Source of the DNA: Bugula neritina
Lineage: Eukaryota; Bryozoa; Gymnolaemata; Cheilostomatida; Bugulidae
Reading direction: 5' to 3'
DNA length: 64,000 bases
Assembly: GCA_964035545.1 (NCBI GenBank)
Contig: OZ037769.1
Location: 7,046,929-7,110,928 of the forward strand
This document shows positions 22,501 to 35,120 of the stretch, piece after piece (within the stretch, counting starts at the first letter, position 1; each line of letters starts with the position of its first letter). The notes beneath the pieces were generated by a model. That model was not told the DNA's origin. It ran no database searches and was given only the letters and a program-made list of their open reading frames with translations. The translations under genes and the position numbers were made by a program.

Positions 22501-25404
22501 AATGAATACCGAATGTACTTAACTTACTATGCAGTTATTATTTATAAAGTTGAAAACCAAGCCAAGCCAACAATAGCTTTAGACTCGTTTTGATATGAAG
22601 GTAGTTATTTTATTAGTAGCACCCATTTTGGTACAGATAAAGCTTTATTTCAGTTTAGGTCAATCTTTTCAAAACTTGTCCAATCGCCCAATTCCTTTTA
22701 GTAGCAAATCAATGATTTTACAGACCTTTTGAATGTTTCATTTGTATCTCTGATGTTTCATTGCATCTGTTCAACATACTTTGCTTTTCATGTTTTATGA
22801 GAAAAAGAATTTTAAACTGGTACAGGCTTTCTATAATTTATGCTTAAAATGGTTTGAAAACCTGTCACCTCTTGTACCTGAGCTATGTTCATAAACTTGT
22901 TATTAACTTACCTATAAAAAAAGGTGTTCAAAAAGCTTATTGGTTTTAGGTGTTGTTGATTTCATTAACAAAATCGAAATTTCCACTTTGAAAACTATGA
23001 AAAATACTTATTTCTTATTCGCTTACCTGTTCGAAATTCGTAAATACTGAGCCACGTTGTGGTAGCTTTCTTGTTTACTCCTACTGTGATGGTGTCTATT
23101 GGTATCACAGCAACAAGAAACCTGGCTTGGCACATCATCTGCTTTCAATCTCAGTTCACATATTTTATTAGAAGTTGTCTTCTCTTCATATAGCAGAGTG
23201 CCATAGTCTGAATGGAGTGTATCATCGGGTAGAGGAGGGGAACAACTCCCGTGTGTAAACACCTGTCTATATTTTTGAACTCGCGTGTCATTACATATTT
23301 GCTCGTGCCTACTTTCATAGTATGTTAACTCGTTATACAGCTGCTGTTGTGATCTGTTTGGAGTTGCTTTCCCAAAACTGTTGGATCTAGAATAATACAA
23401 AATGAGTACTTTATACTTTGTACTTTTCTGAGTTTATCTGCATAATTATTATTATCATATCCTGTTTTAATCACACATCATCAAAAGTAGTAATTAAAGT
23501 TCTGTTATTTTCAAACAGGAAGAAAACATAAATATTTTACAAGAATAAAACACATATTGGACAGTAGTTCAATGATGAACAAAAATTTGTTTAATATTAA
23601 AATATATCACTTTACTAACTTCTCAGGCAGCTTTAGTGTGCGAAAAGTTTATAACAGAGTCAAGCAAGACTTTTATTCAAATTTTCATAACTTGTTTTAG
23701 TCTAGACACAAAGTTAGAGCACTGGTAAATTTATTGCACTTGAACAATACACCCTTCATTAGGCAAAAACATTTCTTGTGCTATTAAACATATATCAAGC
23801 ATAACCTAACTTTTCTCTTTTCCAATAATTTTTTACCTCAACAATAAGCTCATTTATCCAGATACAATAATTCTGATGCTAAAGCTAGCTGCGGCAGCAA
23901 TCTATCAAAGGCAGCGGTGAGTAATGCTTAAATTAGTTGATGAAAAAGGTTTTTGTTTTTCCTAATGACCCACTCAGAATAATATTAAAGAGCCTTCTGT
24001 TTACTGGTGTCAAGAATAACATACTTCAAAAGCATATCTACAGTTGTTTGGGTATAAACATCACAATAGCTTCTGTTGTAAAGGCACAATTCACTATAGA
24101 GATGAGTGGTCTAAACCTGCGTATAATATTATACTAATAGAAATATCACACAGCTGTTGTAGTGAACACTATTAGCACTGTAAAGAGCTCTTATCAGGTA
24201 TGAACTGATAAGTGCTGTCTGGAGCCTATAGCTGACAGCACGCTGTGAATATATGATTACTAATTATTTTAATATTGTATAAGAAAATTAATTTACGTTA
24301 TGTCAGCTTGTAGCATACTTTCACTAGTAACATATTGTATTATGGTTGGGAGAGCTTTTCATCCCCCCTACCACTTTCCAGTCAATGACCTGCAGCTTCT
24401 GTAATATAATTTTAGTTGCAGACTCTGGTTAGCATCAGTAATAATATTAGTCTAATGATTATTAAATTATAAGGTGGAATATCCTCACAATTATTACAAA
24501 CTGCAAATATTATGATTTGATTTCCATGTTGACTTTAATTAGTGTTCCCTTTTCAGTAGTTAGTGAATTATACCTGCTCATTAGCTTAGCCAATTACATC
24601 TAGATATTACAAGCTCATAACCAACCTTTGACATTGATTTCTAAATGTAGACTTCTGCTGCTGCTGTTGTTGCTGTTCATAGAAGTCAGTGATGAGTTCG
24701 CAGTAGTCTAATGGTATATAGCCTTGCCTACTGGAGTCTGAGAACACTGTACCAAATGCCCAGTCATTGATTTCAAATAGTATAAACATCTCTTCACCTT
24801 TGCATACCTGCGTATGTCACAACATGTAAGAAATAGAGCAATCAAAGATCGCAACACTTCAATGTATTCACAACATATACCACTAATACATTGTTGATAC
24901 TTTATTCAAGGTTACTGCGGCCGATATCTGGCTGCACCTAGCTATTTACTCGTGTAGTGGTAACCAGGCATGTTGGTAAACCACAAAGACACTGACACTG
25001 TCTTTCAAGTGCAGACAGTGCTGCGAGTGAAAAGGCTACTACTGAATACTAAGTACTACTTTTTATTCCAAAAACCCAACTTCAACCAACATCGGTCTGT
25101 ATTGTTTGTCGTCTGAAAAGCTCATTGGTTTTTCCATGTGACCATGACTCAACAGGCATGGCGCACACATAACCAATACGTCTGCTACCAGCAGCCAAGT
25201 TTTTAGTAAGAAGAGTAACTTCCTTACCGTAAGTTCAGTAGGACTCTGCGCTGTGAAATCAGCCATCACTCTGCTTAAAACGTATTTAGGGTTCTTAGGT
25301 GACGCGTCCCTCAACAGCTTCTTAAACATAGTGCATCCTCTGGCAGAAGTCATATCTTTGCACATTCTACGCCTGCAGAGTTCTGTAGAATGGATTGCTA
25401 AGTC
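19597..25404 (-). CDS. SH3-domain protein with polyglutamine and Ser-rich linker (5' end unresolved)
   Basis: Exons are 25228-25404, 24626-24807, 23027-23386, 21994-22147, 21344-21387, 20801-21034, 19967-20333 and 19597-19770. All phases agree and 563 residues are visible. An SH3 domain spans about residues 45-107: VMADFTAQSPTELT, a short-loop acidic stretch, NDWAFGTV, and GYIPLDYCEL at the end. It is split by an intron and has a single Trp where many SH3 domains have WW. A Q7 run follows directly. The remainder is Ser/Pro/Thr-rich and disordered, ending in a likely coiled coil (LQSIQEQYMKLEEARLLYNA). A Cys/Arg-rich segment precedes the SH3. The protein is probably a cytoplasmic adaptor binding proline-rich ligands. 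The 25404 boundary is a splice acceptor, so at least one more 5' exon exists. I cannot assign a family beyond SH3. Confidence 0.68.
21755..21965. repeat. Minisatellite of CATACTGTGA-type units
   Basis: Repeated words TGACATACTGTGACATGTAC alternate with a longer CTATGAATGGCAGGTGC segment. The array lies in an intron of the SH3-protein gene and ends about 30 bp from the donor of exon 21994-22147. Confidence 0.8.
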
Positions 25405-26189
25405 CTACAAGTAGCAAAGTTGAAAACTGTAAGCACTAAAGAAAAGTTACACCACTTTTACAGTAAATTCAGGGTTGAATGAGAGTTTACAGCAGCAACA
25501 TACCTAATTTATGCTATCAAAACGGTAATCAAACTGACTTTAGCAAGAAACTCACTGCAAATAAGTTCTATAGCCTAAATAATAGACAGTCTACGATTTT
25601 CCCACACAAAATAGATAATAGGCACCCATCAAACTAAACACAATAAGTATAAAATAAATGTTTTTAATCTACAAGAAGACATTTCATTGGCCAAAATTTT
25701 AGGAATGTATCTTGACAAACAGTGGAGATAATAACATACCACGATCAAATAACCAATACATTTATTATAGATTATGATTGCTTTTGACAGTATGGTTCGA
25801 AACTGTAGACAGATAGGGTATAAACACGATAACATTAGTATAATAAATGGCATATATACTATAGAAAAGGTGTGGAAAACTTGTTTTTGGCTCTCCACTC
25901 CAACCCCAAACCAATAGTTAGAAGTTTAAATTGAGTACACACAAGTAGATACCACTTGACCACATGGTCAATTTCAACATGTCCAACCTGAATTTCACTA
26001 CTGGATGAGTGGTGAGATAGTAAATGGTGTAGGAGTAATTTATTTACAGTACATCCTGTGAAACATAATATTCTAAATATATCAAATTTGACGTTAATAA
26101 AACATGAATTACATGCCAAATATTAGTACAAATGTGTGGGGTATGTTTGCGAGCATGTTGACTAACAAGTGTACTATTTATAGTAACTC

Positions 26190-26425
26190 AGACTACTACT
26201 CCCCTCTACCAGTGCTATCACCAATAGTTACTACTATGATCCATACTGCTACCACTATTACTACTACTACTATACCATTAACTACAATTACTTCTACTAC
26301 TACTACCACTATAGTAGTACAAGGCAACTACTCCTATTTCTTCTGCTACTAACTAGTACTGAAATTTTGCAAGTATTGCTACTAATACTGCTTTAACTAC
26401 TGCTGCTACTGTTACTACCTACACT
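26190..26425. repeat. Degenerate (ACT)n/(TAC)n trinucleotide tract
   Basis: Interrupted ACT/ATT/ACC triplets run for over 200 bp. The Thr-rich open frame they produce on the + strand is a by-product of the triplet period and not a gene. Confidence 0.75.
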
Positions 26426-29400
26426 ATGACTACTAATACAGAGGTAAACCTCGTTGATTGGAGTATCTAAATAGAAAGGGATCTACAGCTGTTAAGGCTG
26501 GTTGTAGCCCCAAAGTACAGAGATGGCCATTGTGGGAAGTATCTGAATATGACTTTACAGAAGTTACTGAATGAATGTCAACAGCTAGTAAAGGCATGTC
26601 TCAACCTGGGGTAGAATGCAACTAACATGCCCAATTGACATATTAACGTCAATAGTAAATACTAGCACTAGAACTTTCATCACATGTTATGACATCAAGA
26701 AAACATTCACAAGATGGGAAAACAGGTTAGTTAATTTATTAATCAATTTTGTGGTATATTGACTCTAGTAAATTTTTTCGTGACATTACCACAATTTTAA
26801 GCCTGGCTGTAAACATTATGCAAATAGAGAGAACTGAAAACTTGCTTTATACGTCATTATAACTAGTAATAATTGATGTTTGCTAACTGAATATGTAATG
26901 TAAGCAATATGTTAGAAATTTAAGTAATGCAAAAACGAATTAAGTTGAAATAGATTTCTATTTATAAAAGTCTATAGCTACACTGACTATAATAGTTATC
27001 AATTATACAAGTTGAAGCAAAAATAACAATGAAAATATTGCACTAAAATGAATTAAAAAACCTGTGCTGGTAAAAATAGTAATATCAGTATATTCAGCAA
27101 AACTTTTCAGATCTCTATTATTTTAGAACAAAGAATTGAGATTATATGACAAAGCAACTGTTGTAGTTATCAATAAAATATCTGCATCATTATAAATGTA
27201 TCTGATTGCCCCACCATGTTTATAGCAGCAAAAAACCAAGAATTATCTATATGTATTTTCTTCCCAACTTCCCCCTGGCTACCCTTTCACAGCTGATGAC
27301 AAAGAGCTGGCTGAGAGAGAAAGATACTGATGGCTGAGAGGGCACTTACTGAAAGGAAGGAAGGGCAGATCATAGGATGTGCAGCTAATGATAAACCAAC
27401 CCTCCTATCAGGTCACCAGTGCAGGCCTGGATTGAAGAGGTGTTATTCCAATCTATCAATTCTCAAAGCCCAGCTATGGACATGCATCTATATTTTCTTT
27501 TTGTATTGAAACTGCTAGTTAATATTGGCACTCTTCAGCCCATAGGGAAGTAGTAGTAGTATATCAAATAGACGAATTTAAAAAGATTTATTTTAACACT
27601 TGACTGCAGCCTGAATATAAATGGATATACATTATTTCTTCATTTTTCCAAAAGCAGTAACTAATTTTTAGCAATTACTGATAGTAAAAGCAATAAGAAA
27701 TATTGACTTTAAAATCATTTTAGTTGATATTCTTAGTTTCAAGTGACAAATTAATCATTATTAACTGAAAAGTCACAGTTTTATAGAGCTGGCCAACTAT
27801 AATAACCCACTGTTAGCTGGAATAACTAATTATATTTCAACGTTTGTTTAATTTGGCATTCAGAAGTCAACTATTGGTGCCTTCTGCAGGTTTGGAATAG
27901 TTTCACAGCTATCCAACTTTAGCTTGCTCAATGAAACTACCACTAAGTCAGATGTTAGTGCAAAGAGTTGAAAAGCAAAGATTGATGGACATTATATTAT
28001 ATTTCCCCAAGCTATTCTCACGATTGCATTCTTCTGCCTATACTTTCAGCCCTTCACTTTTCTGAATATGTTATAGGTAACTTCTTATACATGCGCGTAC
28101 GTAATGATATTCTTTGTGCTGATGATATGAATATGACTCATACACATCTGCCCTTATTTTTATAGGTTATTCCTTAACCACAGTGCTTTGATGTGAGGAA
28201 CTTTATGAACAGCAGGCAGATGCCACCATAATAAGTCCAAACCATACAGAGTTGGGGCCTATAAGCACTTCAAGCAGACAAGGTGGTGAATATTGAGCTT
28301 GTTGCAAGGGTCCTTGACTTATTGACTAATGGCAGTCCCAATGTTGGTTTGAGGCTAAACAATTACTATAATAGGTACTCTGGTGGGTAATTGAGTTCCT
28401 CTATAGTCCATAATCTATATTATAGAAGCCTGAACAAGGTATTGATGATCTGAACTCAGCAACCAGAGATTGAAGTGCAAGAGAATTGGTATGACAGTTT
28501 GGAATAGAATGCATGAGGTAGCCATGCAAGTGTGAAATAAAAAAGTATAAATATTCGAATGAAAGGAGAGGTAAATAGCCATAGGTGTTGGTAAAAATAA
28601 TTATGAGCTATCAATTTACTTACTAAAGAAAATACAAGGGAAAGGTTTGGTGGGATGGGGGCAGGATTGTGTTGCCTAATTACAGTGGTGGTGAAAATTT
28701 GCTGTTAGTTAAACTAAAACTTAAATGGTGAAACAATATTCCTGGAAAATCAATGGCCTAAGACTGTCCCAGAATAACGCCAACATTTTTCATGGCCCAG
28801 GCCCAATTGTCAGCTAAAATTTACTCAACTTGAAATATCAAACACTGAAGCGATATAGCACAATACAACAATAGAACTAGATGGCCAAATGAATCTAACT
28901 TGGAATTTGACTTGGAAACGTTAAAATGAGAATTGAGTAATGGCTACAGTATAGTGAATGAGATAATTATAACGATTATAAACTATAATATTCATTTTAC
29001 TTTTAGTATTCGACCACATTGCTGCTAGTTTGCTTCAGTAAATTAATACTAATCTTAGAGGCGAGTAAGACTTGCAGCAACATAAGCATCAACTTGGAAT
29101 ACTTTTTTGAGATTAGAATCAGAATGTTATTTCAATTTGCCTACCAACTAAAAATCTAAGATAATTATTTCAATTGCAACTAACTACACATTTTTATGGT
29201 TGGGGGTAAATTTGAAAAGCATTTTTTCTGCCATTAATATCAATTATACAATAATATTATAGTGACCAGTATACATTACATCCTGATTATAGTCATAAAG
29301 GAGTTTTAATCAACTTAAAGTTAAAGTTATGTTTCTTAATCTTAGCCTTACCTCAACTTTGAATCTGAATCGGTGTTGATGAAACTCCAAAATATAACAC

Positions 29401-32400
29401 TAACAGCAAGTGCTATAACGAGCTGGTAACCTTCTAGTTCTACTCTTCAGATTGAAAATAGTCTAAGAAGACCAGGTTTTGCACACCGACGATAATATGC
29501 CTATCACTGTGCACTCAGCATTGCAACTGGTAATTTGTAGCTGTAGTAACAGTTATAGGTTCTTAGCAGCACTCCCAGGTGTCAAATGGTTACTGGATAT
29601 TCAACAAAGTAGAGTCAACAACAATACTGCTTTGTATCTGTTTGATCTTTACAGTCCGTATGTTTGCAAAGTCTTTTTTCAAGAAAAATCTATTCAACAT
29701 TCAGTACGCATGTGACAATCCTTTGCTATTCTCTTCAAGCATTGCAACACTGCAGCCGAAATCCTACTCAAATAACAATCACTGGGATTTTAGTACCGCC
29801 CACAATGTTATTGCGCGTGATTTTCATGACCACGGCTGTTCGATACTGGGAACCGTTAGTTAGCTTATCGCCAAGTACACAACAAAAGTCATTTTAGGAA
29901 CAGTCCCGTGACGATTACCAATAATAGGCAATACGTAATTAAAATTTCCAGTTGGAGAGCGGATATCATTTCAACCAGACGAACTATTTTCACACAATTG
30001 ATCACATGCTTTGACTGTTAAATCTATCTCAAATTATTTATAGTTATTTTAATTTATTTTGAAAGAAAATATCTAATAAATAGCCCACAACTTTTGTATA
30101 CAAGAAGAAAGTGTTCATATTCATTCAAGTGCAAGTGTCAAATATTAGCACCAAGTCAACATTTCAATATGGCCAATTACAGATTGTATTTCGTAAATTT
30201 CTTTCTGCCTAGCTAAATATTGAAACAAAATGAAGTTTTCTGTATACTGGAACTTATCAGCACTTAATTTTTTAACCTTTGAAATAACATACAACGCAGT
30301 AAAAATGCCTGGGGGAAAACCGTGAGAAATGTAAGAGAAATTAATTATAGTCTAAATTCCATCAAGTTTGAGTGACTAATAGATTGGAAGGGAGGACACA
30401 AATTGATGAAACAAAACTAATGATAATATGAGTAGCTAGAATATATATAAACTTGTGCAGTTTCATTTTGCCTGAGCCACTAAAAAGAAAACCAAATTTT
30501 CATCTTTTAAATTTATGAATTTAAACAAGATCGTAGCTATTGCATTAATTTGGTAATAAGTAGACTATGATACCTGCATATAAACTCATAGCAATAATCG
30601 GGATGCTAAGCTAGAGATACTTCCTTGACTAACATGTATTATGTTGAAGTAAAACCAAATTTTTTGTAGAATTTCTAAAAACTTTAAGGGAATCATGGAA
30701 AACGTAAGTAAGTGTTTTGGTTGTAAGGAGAAAAATTTACTGAATAATTAGAAATTTTATGGCATTACAATAGATAAACCCTTTCATTTTGCTGTAGCCT
30801 TGTTTGTAAGACAATTACCAGTATGTTGGATACTAAATGAAGAATAGACTGTGTATTAACTTGTCCAATAATTGCTACATGCAGACTAGTGAGGTATCAA
30901 TATCCATGGGGATCTGTAGTAATGCTATTATATGCCACACCTGGTGCATGTGCTTTCTCTGTAGATAGTACTGAATTGCTACCTGTAAATAAATCCCTAT
31001 AACTCATCATCCCTAGGTAATTCACTTCTATATACTATATTAACTTGAATAAACTCATTGCAATATGTAATAATATGCAAATTATGTTACTCAATCTGCA
31101 TGTAATATTCCCTAGTCTTCCGGTACTTTGCACCTATTGGTAAACATATTATAATATTGAGGTCCCTTTAGAAACAAATTATTAACTGTTGATTCCAAGA
31201 CCTTGTGGTTTAGCTTTTACCTGCATCAGTTGATCCTATATTGCATTATTTATATTTGATTTATAAAAGAAAGCATTTCAAGGACAGGCAACTTCTTATG
31301 CTGCAGTTATACAGGTTTCACTAATGACGGTAATTTATTTTAGATATCAATAAATACCAATAATTCTGTTCTTATGTGTGTTTAAAGTATACAAACTGAT
31401 ATAAAATGTAAACTTGTACTATTACATTATAATAAGATTGAGAAAGTAGCTCATATATAGACTTAATGAATAGAATAAATAGAATTAAGAAATCATCTCT
31501 ATATCAAATATAATATTTTGTAAGATCAGCAGTTTAACAGAGATTGAAGATGCGTGAGCAATGTTTGCAGATGCTGAGTTACAAAGCAGCCATTGTACTC
31601 AACTTGTACACTTATAATCTGAAAACTTTGCAGTACATTCCAGGATGCCAGCTGTGCATTTAGACTACACGCAAACCAAATGATAGTAGCTGCTTAATAA
31701 CACAGCAGTTCACGGCAAAGAAAAGACAAAAGTAAGAATTACTAAACTATTTTTGCACTATTTAGAAAACTTTGAAAAGTAGCTTAGCAGCTGTGGGTGC
31801 AATTGATAGCAAATAAGAATTGATAATCAGCTGAATATTTAGATATTAGATCTATAGACAATAGTACTGAAATGAAGACAATCATCGGAATAATTGACAA
31901 CTATACTATAGACTGTAGAGTAACATCGACACATGCATTCTAAATACTGAACTTCCTTTTTCCTTAAGTCCAGCTAAAACCAAAATGTGGTTGTAGCATC
32001 GCAGAATTCTGAATATAGTTCATTTTTTTACAATTGAAATTTTGTGGGTGTCACTAAAATGCAAACATGTGAGTAAATGACCCTATAGCAGCTTTAAAAA
32101 ATGGAGTCAAAACCAGTGTAGTTATCTTCCCATTGTTATTATCAATGCATGTCAGCTCATATATTATGCTGTTCACATAAGAACAAGTGGCCTAATATAA
32201 TTTTTTTTCTTGTAAATAATTCTTTTGCCTTTTGACATTCTATGAGAATTAAAAACCGTTTTAGAGTATTTCACTGCATGTAACCTGTCTGTACATAATT
32301 TTATATTATATGATGGCCTGTCTAGGCAAAACTTAGCATGCAAGCACTGCATTGAAAAATTTGGATGAAAATAAAACAGATTAAAAATTGGGTTTCATGC

Positions 32401-35120
32401 TTAACCAGCTTATGGATAACTCAATTCACATAAAATAACTTGTTACTCTATATAGCCTATTTCACAATACAGGTTCAATATCATGGTGGCCAAGTTTGTG
32501 TAATAATTTTCATGGCGATCTTTAAGTGAAAAGCAAAACCATTGAGATTCAATAGTGTTATTAATACTCTTTTTAAAAAGATTTTGCAGCATGTGTTATG
32601 ACCAAACATGCCTAGAAGTTATGTAGAGAGCCAGTTTGTGTATTAAATTTGCAGGCATTAACAGTGCAATATTTTTAGTTAGTTTTAAATGGATAGTTTA
32701 AATAAAATTTACTTTCAAGCCAAAACATGGCAGTACCATTGTTATTTGACCTGTTTTCATTTCATCAGAGCTGTCTCAAAGATTGACTCAATTACAGATT
32801 TAACTGAACATTAATTGCTATGAAAACAAAAGTGAACACCACTTGATGTATAGGCTACTGCACATTATACATTTAGCAAACACTTTCTCATCAATTCATT
32901 ATTGAACAGCAATTCCAGGGGACTCATGAGCATAATATTTGATAGCAAACAGAAATATTGAGTTGCAAAGTAGTGTCAAGCAATATTGACAGAAAATCTT
33001 TCAATAGCCAACACCCTTCATGAATGAACAAAAGAAAAATCTATCCTTCATGATCAAACATATTTATTGAAAGCTTAAGGTAAATACATGTATCTATTGT
33101 TTCAGCTATATAACAGTCCACAAAAGCCAAAACCTGTTTAAAATTGTGTTAAATGAAGCATCAGCAGTCAGCTCTGTGTCAAAGCATTACTGAAAAATAA
33201 TACACAGTATTTTGACAAAAAACACTCATAAACTGGTGCAGACATACTGTGTTAGCCAGAAAGCATTATCAGCATAATATACCATCATAATATAATTGTA
33301 CTTTACATTTTTATACCAAGATAATTGTGAGGTTGCATGCAATATAAACTTATAAAACGAGCAGACAACTCAAAACTATTGTAGATATTTCAAAGAAGCT
33401 AATTAAGCAAGTAATATAAAAAATCAAAGCCACAACACTAATAAGTATTAAACTCTAACAGAAACCAATGTGCTAATAACTGCCTGGTAGACATGGTAGT
33501 TTCATGATCAGAAATGTGGACAAAGAAGACTGCAAAGTTCTGCATATATGTAATTGCTTAGTAGTCAAGAACCGTGATTTCAATGTGTAACTCCAAATTA
33601 ACAGAGTGGATAGTAGGTGTGTTCCCAGGATGTAACTGCCACTATTGGTAATACCAGATGAAAAGGCCACAAACACGGGTTTATACAGAGTAGCTGTGCT
33701 AAATAGACCAACTCATGAGATGCATGGATAGTTTGGTCTACTTGAGGGTATATCCTGCAGAGCATTCATCCTTCACCAATACTAAAAGGTAAACAAGAAA
33801 CATATTGTAAGCATGGGAATTGTCACCACTGATTAATATATAGATGCTCCGTGTGGAAGCATCACATACTATCCATTCTTACTTTAAAATAATTTGAATT
33901 TCATTGAAGTGGGAATCCAGAAATGTAGATATTACAGTTGAAAATAATTTAGGAGTGAATGGGAAAGGAAATTATTTTTGTGAAACAGCACATTGCAGAT
34001 TTACATAGTAATATCAAAGCACATTATCCAACCTCAAGAAACATGCTCAATTATGAAGCGAATTACAGAAAAAATATGCCAGATAGGAACTTGATCTGAT
34101 GAGGTAACTTGTACAGTCTACTATGATGATGAGCTGGCAGAGATGTCGCATATAGTAGACTAAAATTTATACTAAAATTTTGTGCACAGCCTATCACAGG
34201 CAATGTAAGTATTCTAAGTCAGAGTAGACCACAGTCTACAGTTGCACCAACAGAATTTAAGATACTAAAATACAATTCTGCACTGTGTTTTCGCAAGATT
34301 AGAGAATCAGATTGTCCAGTTGAAGAAGCTTCAAACCACCATTAACACAGCTCCTTATAACACAAGCACTCATTGAACATAACTAAAAAGTTAACTTCAG
34401 CATTTATAAACTGAATTCGATTTATAAACTCATTTCGATCCAAAAACGAGTTTACTAGGAGAACACAACTCATCAACACCTCAAACATTTATAAACACTT
34501 GGGTTTGTCTTTTAGTTTAAATCTTTCTTATTTTATCTTTTCATTGAAAATCTTTAATAAATTTTCAAAACCAATCAAATGAAACAAAAGGTTTCAGTAT
34601 TGATGGAAATAGAACTCATAAATACAATCCCAAACAACCAAGAATAACTTTCATGAATGCATAACAGCGTAAAAAGAAATATGAAATTATACCTTTGTGT
34701 TGAATCAACCAATTCCATGTTTAGGTTGATTGACTGGCATTTTCGAAATTCTTCCATGAGCAGGCAGGAGCATCAGTGACTTTTCATTCCATGGAAAGTG
34801 TGACAAAAAATTTACATAAAGTAACCTAGTGTTGATTGGTCTATTATATCGGTAGACTTGAATATTCCAGCAGATGGTTATGTACGGGAAGGTGTTTAAA
34901 CAGTTGATCTTTTGAAAACTAACAACTAATAGCGGTTTTTACCAGTTTTTATGTAGCTACTATTGGATAGGTCCATTGATGAATCGGCTTAGCAAAGAAA
35001 AAAGTAATTACGGTTCAAAAAGGAAATAGATAAGAGTGTTTTGAGTTGAAAAAGGGCAGCGGGTAGTCGTCTGTTCACATTTTGTACATATTTCATAGAT
35101 ATAAAATAACAATTTGCTAA
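26426..35120. other. Long stretch without a firm gene
   Basis: This 8.7-kb region is AT-rich. The only plausible functional piece is one candidate exon at 29352-29399. Around 29.75-29.9 kb the minus strand is less AT-rich and contains an ATG followed by AAAATCACGCGC, which could be a first exon or promoter of the SH3-protein gene. No RNA gene, repeat array or transposon was recognised between 30 and 35 kb. Part of 33-35.1 kb may be NUP153 3' UTR. Confidence 0.5.
29352..29399 (-). CDS. Candidate upstream exon of the SH3-protein gene
   Basis: This 48-bp segment has a good acceptor (TTGCTGTTAG) and donor (GAG then GTAAGG). In phase 0 it reads CYILEFHQHRFRFKVE, which would join in frame to the phase-0 exon at 25404. 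The joint would span a 3.9-kb intron, much longer than the gene's other introns. Evidence is limited to splice signals and frame. Confidence 0.3.

Noticed and set aside
26104-26352. Thr-rich open frame on the + strand
   Set aside because: It arises from ACT triplets; there are no splice signals or protein-like composition.
27230-27480. Less AT-rich patch resembling a transposon or exon
   Set aside because: Stops occur in every frame and no motif could be named.
29479-29897. Overlapping + strand open frames of 77-94 codons
   Set aside because: They have no motif or splice context; the region is better explained as a possible promoter or first exon of the minus-strand gene.
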